From an uncultured Collinsella sp. (GTDB lineage: Bacteria > Actinomycetota > Coriobacteriia > Coriobacteriales > Coriobacteriaceae), in contig CAAEBN010000019.1 in assembly GCA_900754075.1 (NCBI GenBank), positions 1 through 51,856 on the forward strand: 51,856 nucleotides of DNA, written 5' to 3'. The stretch's first letter is position 1, and each line of letters starts with the position of its first letter. Below are positions 51,064 through 51,856 of this stretch, piece after piece. The notes beneath the pieces are model-generated. The model ran no database searches and was not told the origin of the DNA. It saw only the letters and a program-made list of their open reading frames with translations. The position numbers were made by a program, and so were the translations under genes.

Positions 51064-51480
51064 TTGCATGAATTGGGAATCGTTTATCACATCATTCGCG
51101 ATGTTGAGAACGTGGCGCGCGCCAATGGCGTGCGTCGCGTTTCGAGCGTGACGTTGCTGCTGGGCGAGGTCTCGGGCGTCGTTCCCGACTTGCTGCTCGA
51201 CGCTTGGCGCTGGGCGGCAGATAAAAAGCCTATCGCGCAGGGCGCGGAGCTTATTGTGGAGCCTGTCGAGGCCGTGACGCATTGCGAGGCGTGCGGCCGC
51301 GACTATGCGACGGTCGAGCACGGCAAGATCTGCCCCCATTGCGGCAGCGGCGAGACATACCTGCTGCAGGGCCAGGAGGTCATGATCAAGCAGATTGAGA
51401 CCCCCGACGAGGACCCGGCAGACGCTGTCCCCGACGCCCCCGATGCCGTCGACGCCGCCAACCCCCTCCACATCGTCTAG
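51064..51480 (+). CDS. hypA: Hydrogenase/urease nickel chaperone HypA, TTG start
   Basis: A 138-residue metallochaperone inserting nickel into the [NiFe] hydrogenase precursor with HypB. The nickel site needs His at position 2; the frame reads TTG-CAT-GAA-TTG, so reading TTG at 51064 as the initiator gives MHELGIVYHII. AAAGGG about 8 nt upstream supports it, and no ATG suits. The zinc site is HCEACGRD and CPHCGSGE. The C-terminus has an extra acidic, Pro-rich tail (about 118-138) not usual in HypA (about 115 residues). It follows the 925-residue oxidoreductase; hypB is not seen. Confidence 0.93.
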   Translation: MHELGIVYHIIRDVENVARANGVRRVSSVTLLLGEVSGVVPDLLLDAWRWAADKKPIAQGAELIVEPVEAVTHCEACGRDYATVEHGKICPHCGSGETYLLQGQEVMIKQIETPDEDPADAVPDAPDAVDAANPLHIV

Positions 51481-51484
51481 CCCC

Positions 51485-51566
51485 TAGTCGTTGGGGACGC
51501 TCTTACATGACCAGTCAATCAAGGACGTCCCCAACGACTAGTCGTTTAAGAACGTCCCCAATGACT
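51485..51566. repeat. Overlapping palindromes, GGGGACG/ACTAGTC family
   Basis: TAGTCGTTGGGGACG (51485-51499) is complementary to 51526-51540. That right arm shares ACTAG with a second unit, GTCGTTTAAGAACGTCCC, continuing to 51566. So the two units are fused end to end. Confidence 0.75.
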
Positions 51567-51856
51567 ACTTGCGCTAGTGCATAAGTCACGCTAATAGTCA
51601 AGTTATGTCTGTTTAAACAAAATGGCGGCAGTACAAGCGCATTCGCGCTTGCCAAAATCGATATTAATGAACAGCCTGTTTGTATCTGTAAAATGCATGG
51701 CTTGATGTGCGACGCCTTGGCGTGTAATGAGTCAAAAAGCGGTAACGTAATCAATTTGTAACAAACATAGACGTTTAAACAAATAAACCAACCTTTTGCG
51801 AATTTAGCTATAATTCCACAAACCAAACAGGTATACTTCCTTAATGTCGTGTAGGA
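51567..51856. promoter_or_regulatory. AT-rich upstream region of a gene beyond the window
   Basis: About 290 nt markedly richer in A and T than the rest. It has GTTTAAACAAA twice (about 51612 and 51773), TTGTAACAAACA and a possible -10 TATAAT at 51809-51814 without a clear -35. No gene is supported here; an open minus-strand frame has no ribosome site and no family match. It is probably a regulatory region for a plus-strand gene starting after 51856. Confidence 0.45.

Noticed and set aside
51515..51826. A 103-codon minus-strand frame at the right edge
   Set aside because: It runs through a palindrome and an AT-rich promoter-like region, lacks a ribosome site and resembles no protein family.

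Overview
The window looks like a chromosomal segment of a high-GC, strictly anaerobic gut actinomycete of the class Coriobacteriia, most likely Collinsella or a close relative. The grounds are the dnaK-grpE-dnaJ-hspR order, the NadA/B/C-NiaR operon, [NiFe]-hydrogenase maturation genes, many Fe-S proteins without aerobic respiratory genes, an LPxTG-type wall protein, and intergenic regions full of perfect palindromes. The genus is an inference; there is no rRNA in the window. No tRNA, rRNA, CRISPR array, transposase, integrase or phage gene was found.

Layout. 1-4.3 kb: end of a LuxR-type gene, an MgtA-type Mg2+ P-type ATPase with a long leader holding a 23-codon upstream ORF, and pyrE. 4.4-6 kb: a low-GC Fic gene with its own operator-like repeats, bracketed by two copies of one palindrome. 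6-10 kb: RpiR regulator, 6-phospho-beta-glucosidase, PTS EIIA(Glc) and a lipoprotein. 10.5-17.2 kb: HAD phosphatase, then hypE, hypD, hypC, hypF, a NikR-like nickel sensor and a small His-containing protein, all on the minus strand. 17.4-20.4 kb: thioredoxin, a diverged uracil-DNA-glycosylase-like protein, and a GHKL kinase/LytTR regulator pair. 20.7-27.3 kb: a 2215-residue sortase-anchored surface protein with a duplicated 461-residue block. 27.5-31.5 kb: nadA-nadB-nadC-niaR behind a large operator-like palindrome. 31.5-44.4 kb: ferredoxin, the dnaK-grpE-dnaJ-hspR operon, an aconitase-family hydratase, two orphan low-GC membrane-anchored proteins, and clpB. 44.5-51.5 kb: an anchored acidic protein, a multi-pass membrane protein, a TetR regulator, a 925-residue Fe-S/flavin oxidoreductase, and hypA with a TTG start. 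The right edge is an AT-rich promoter-like region for a gene beyond the window.

How it works together. Nickel handling is split: hypCDEF and nikR sit near 11-17 kb and hypA near 51 kb; hypB and the hydrogenase are not in the window. Stress control appears unified: dnaK and clpB share a 27-bp dyad upstream, and hspR is the last gene of the dnaK operon. NAD synthesis is probably self-regulated by NiaR. Beta-glucoside use pairs a divergent RpiR regulator with a GH1 enzyme and a PTS EIIA.

The most unusual signal is a multi-stem element of about 140 nt present three times (4188-4326, 9994-10134, 36623-36763). Each copy starts at or within 3 nt of the stop codon of an unrelated gene. Several stems keep pairing by compensatory changes. 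Next in interest are the palindrome families that bracket low-GC orphan genes, the mgtA leader, and the glycosylase-like protein that has lost its catalytic motifs.
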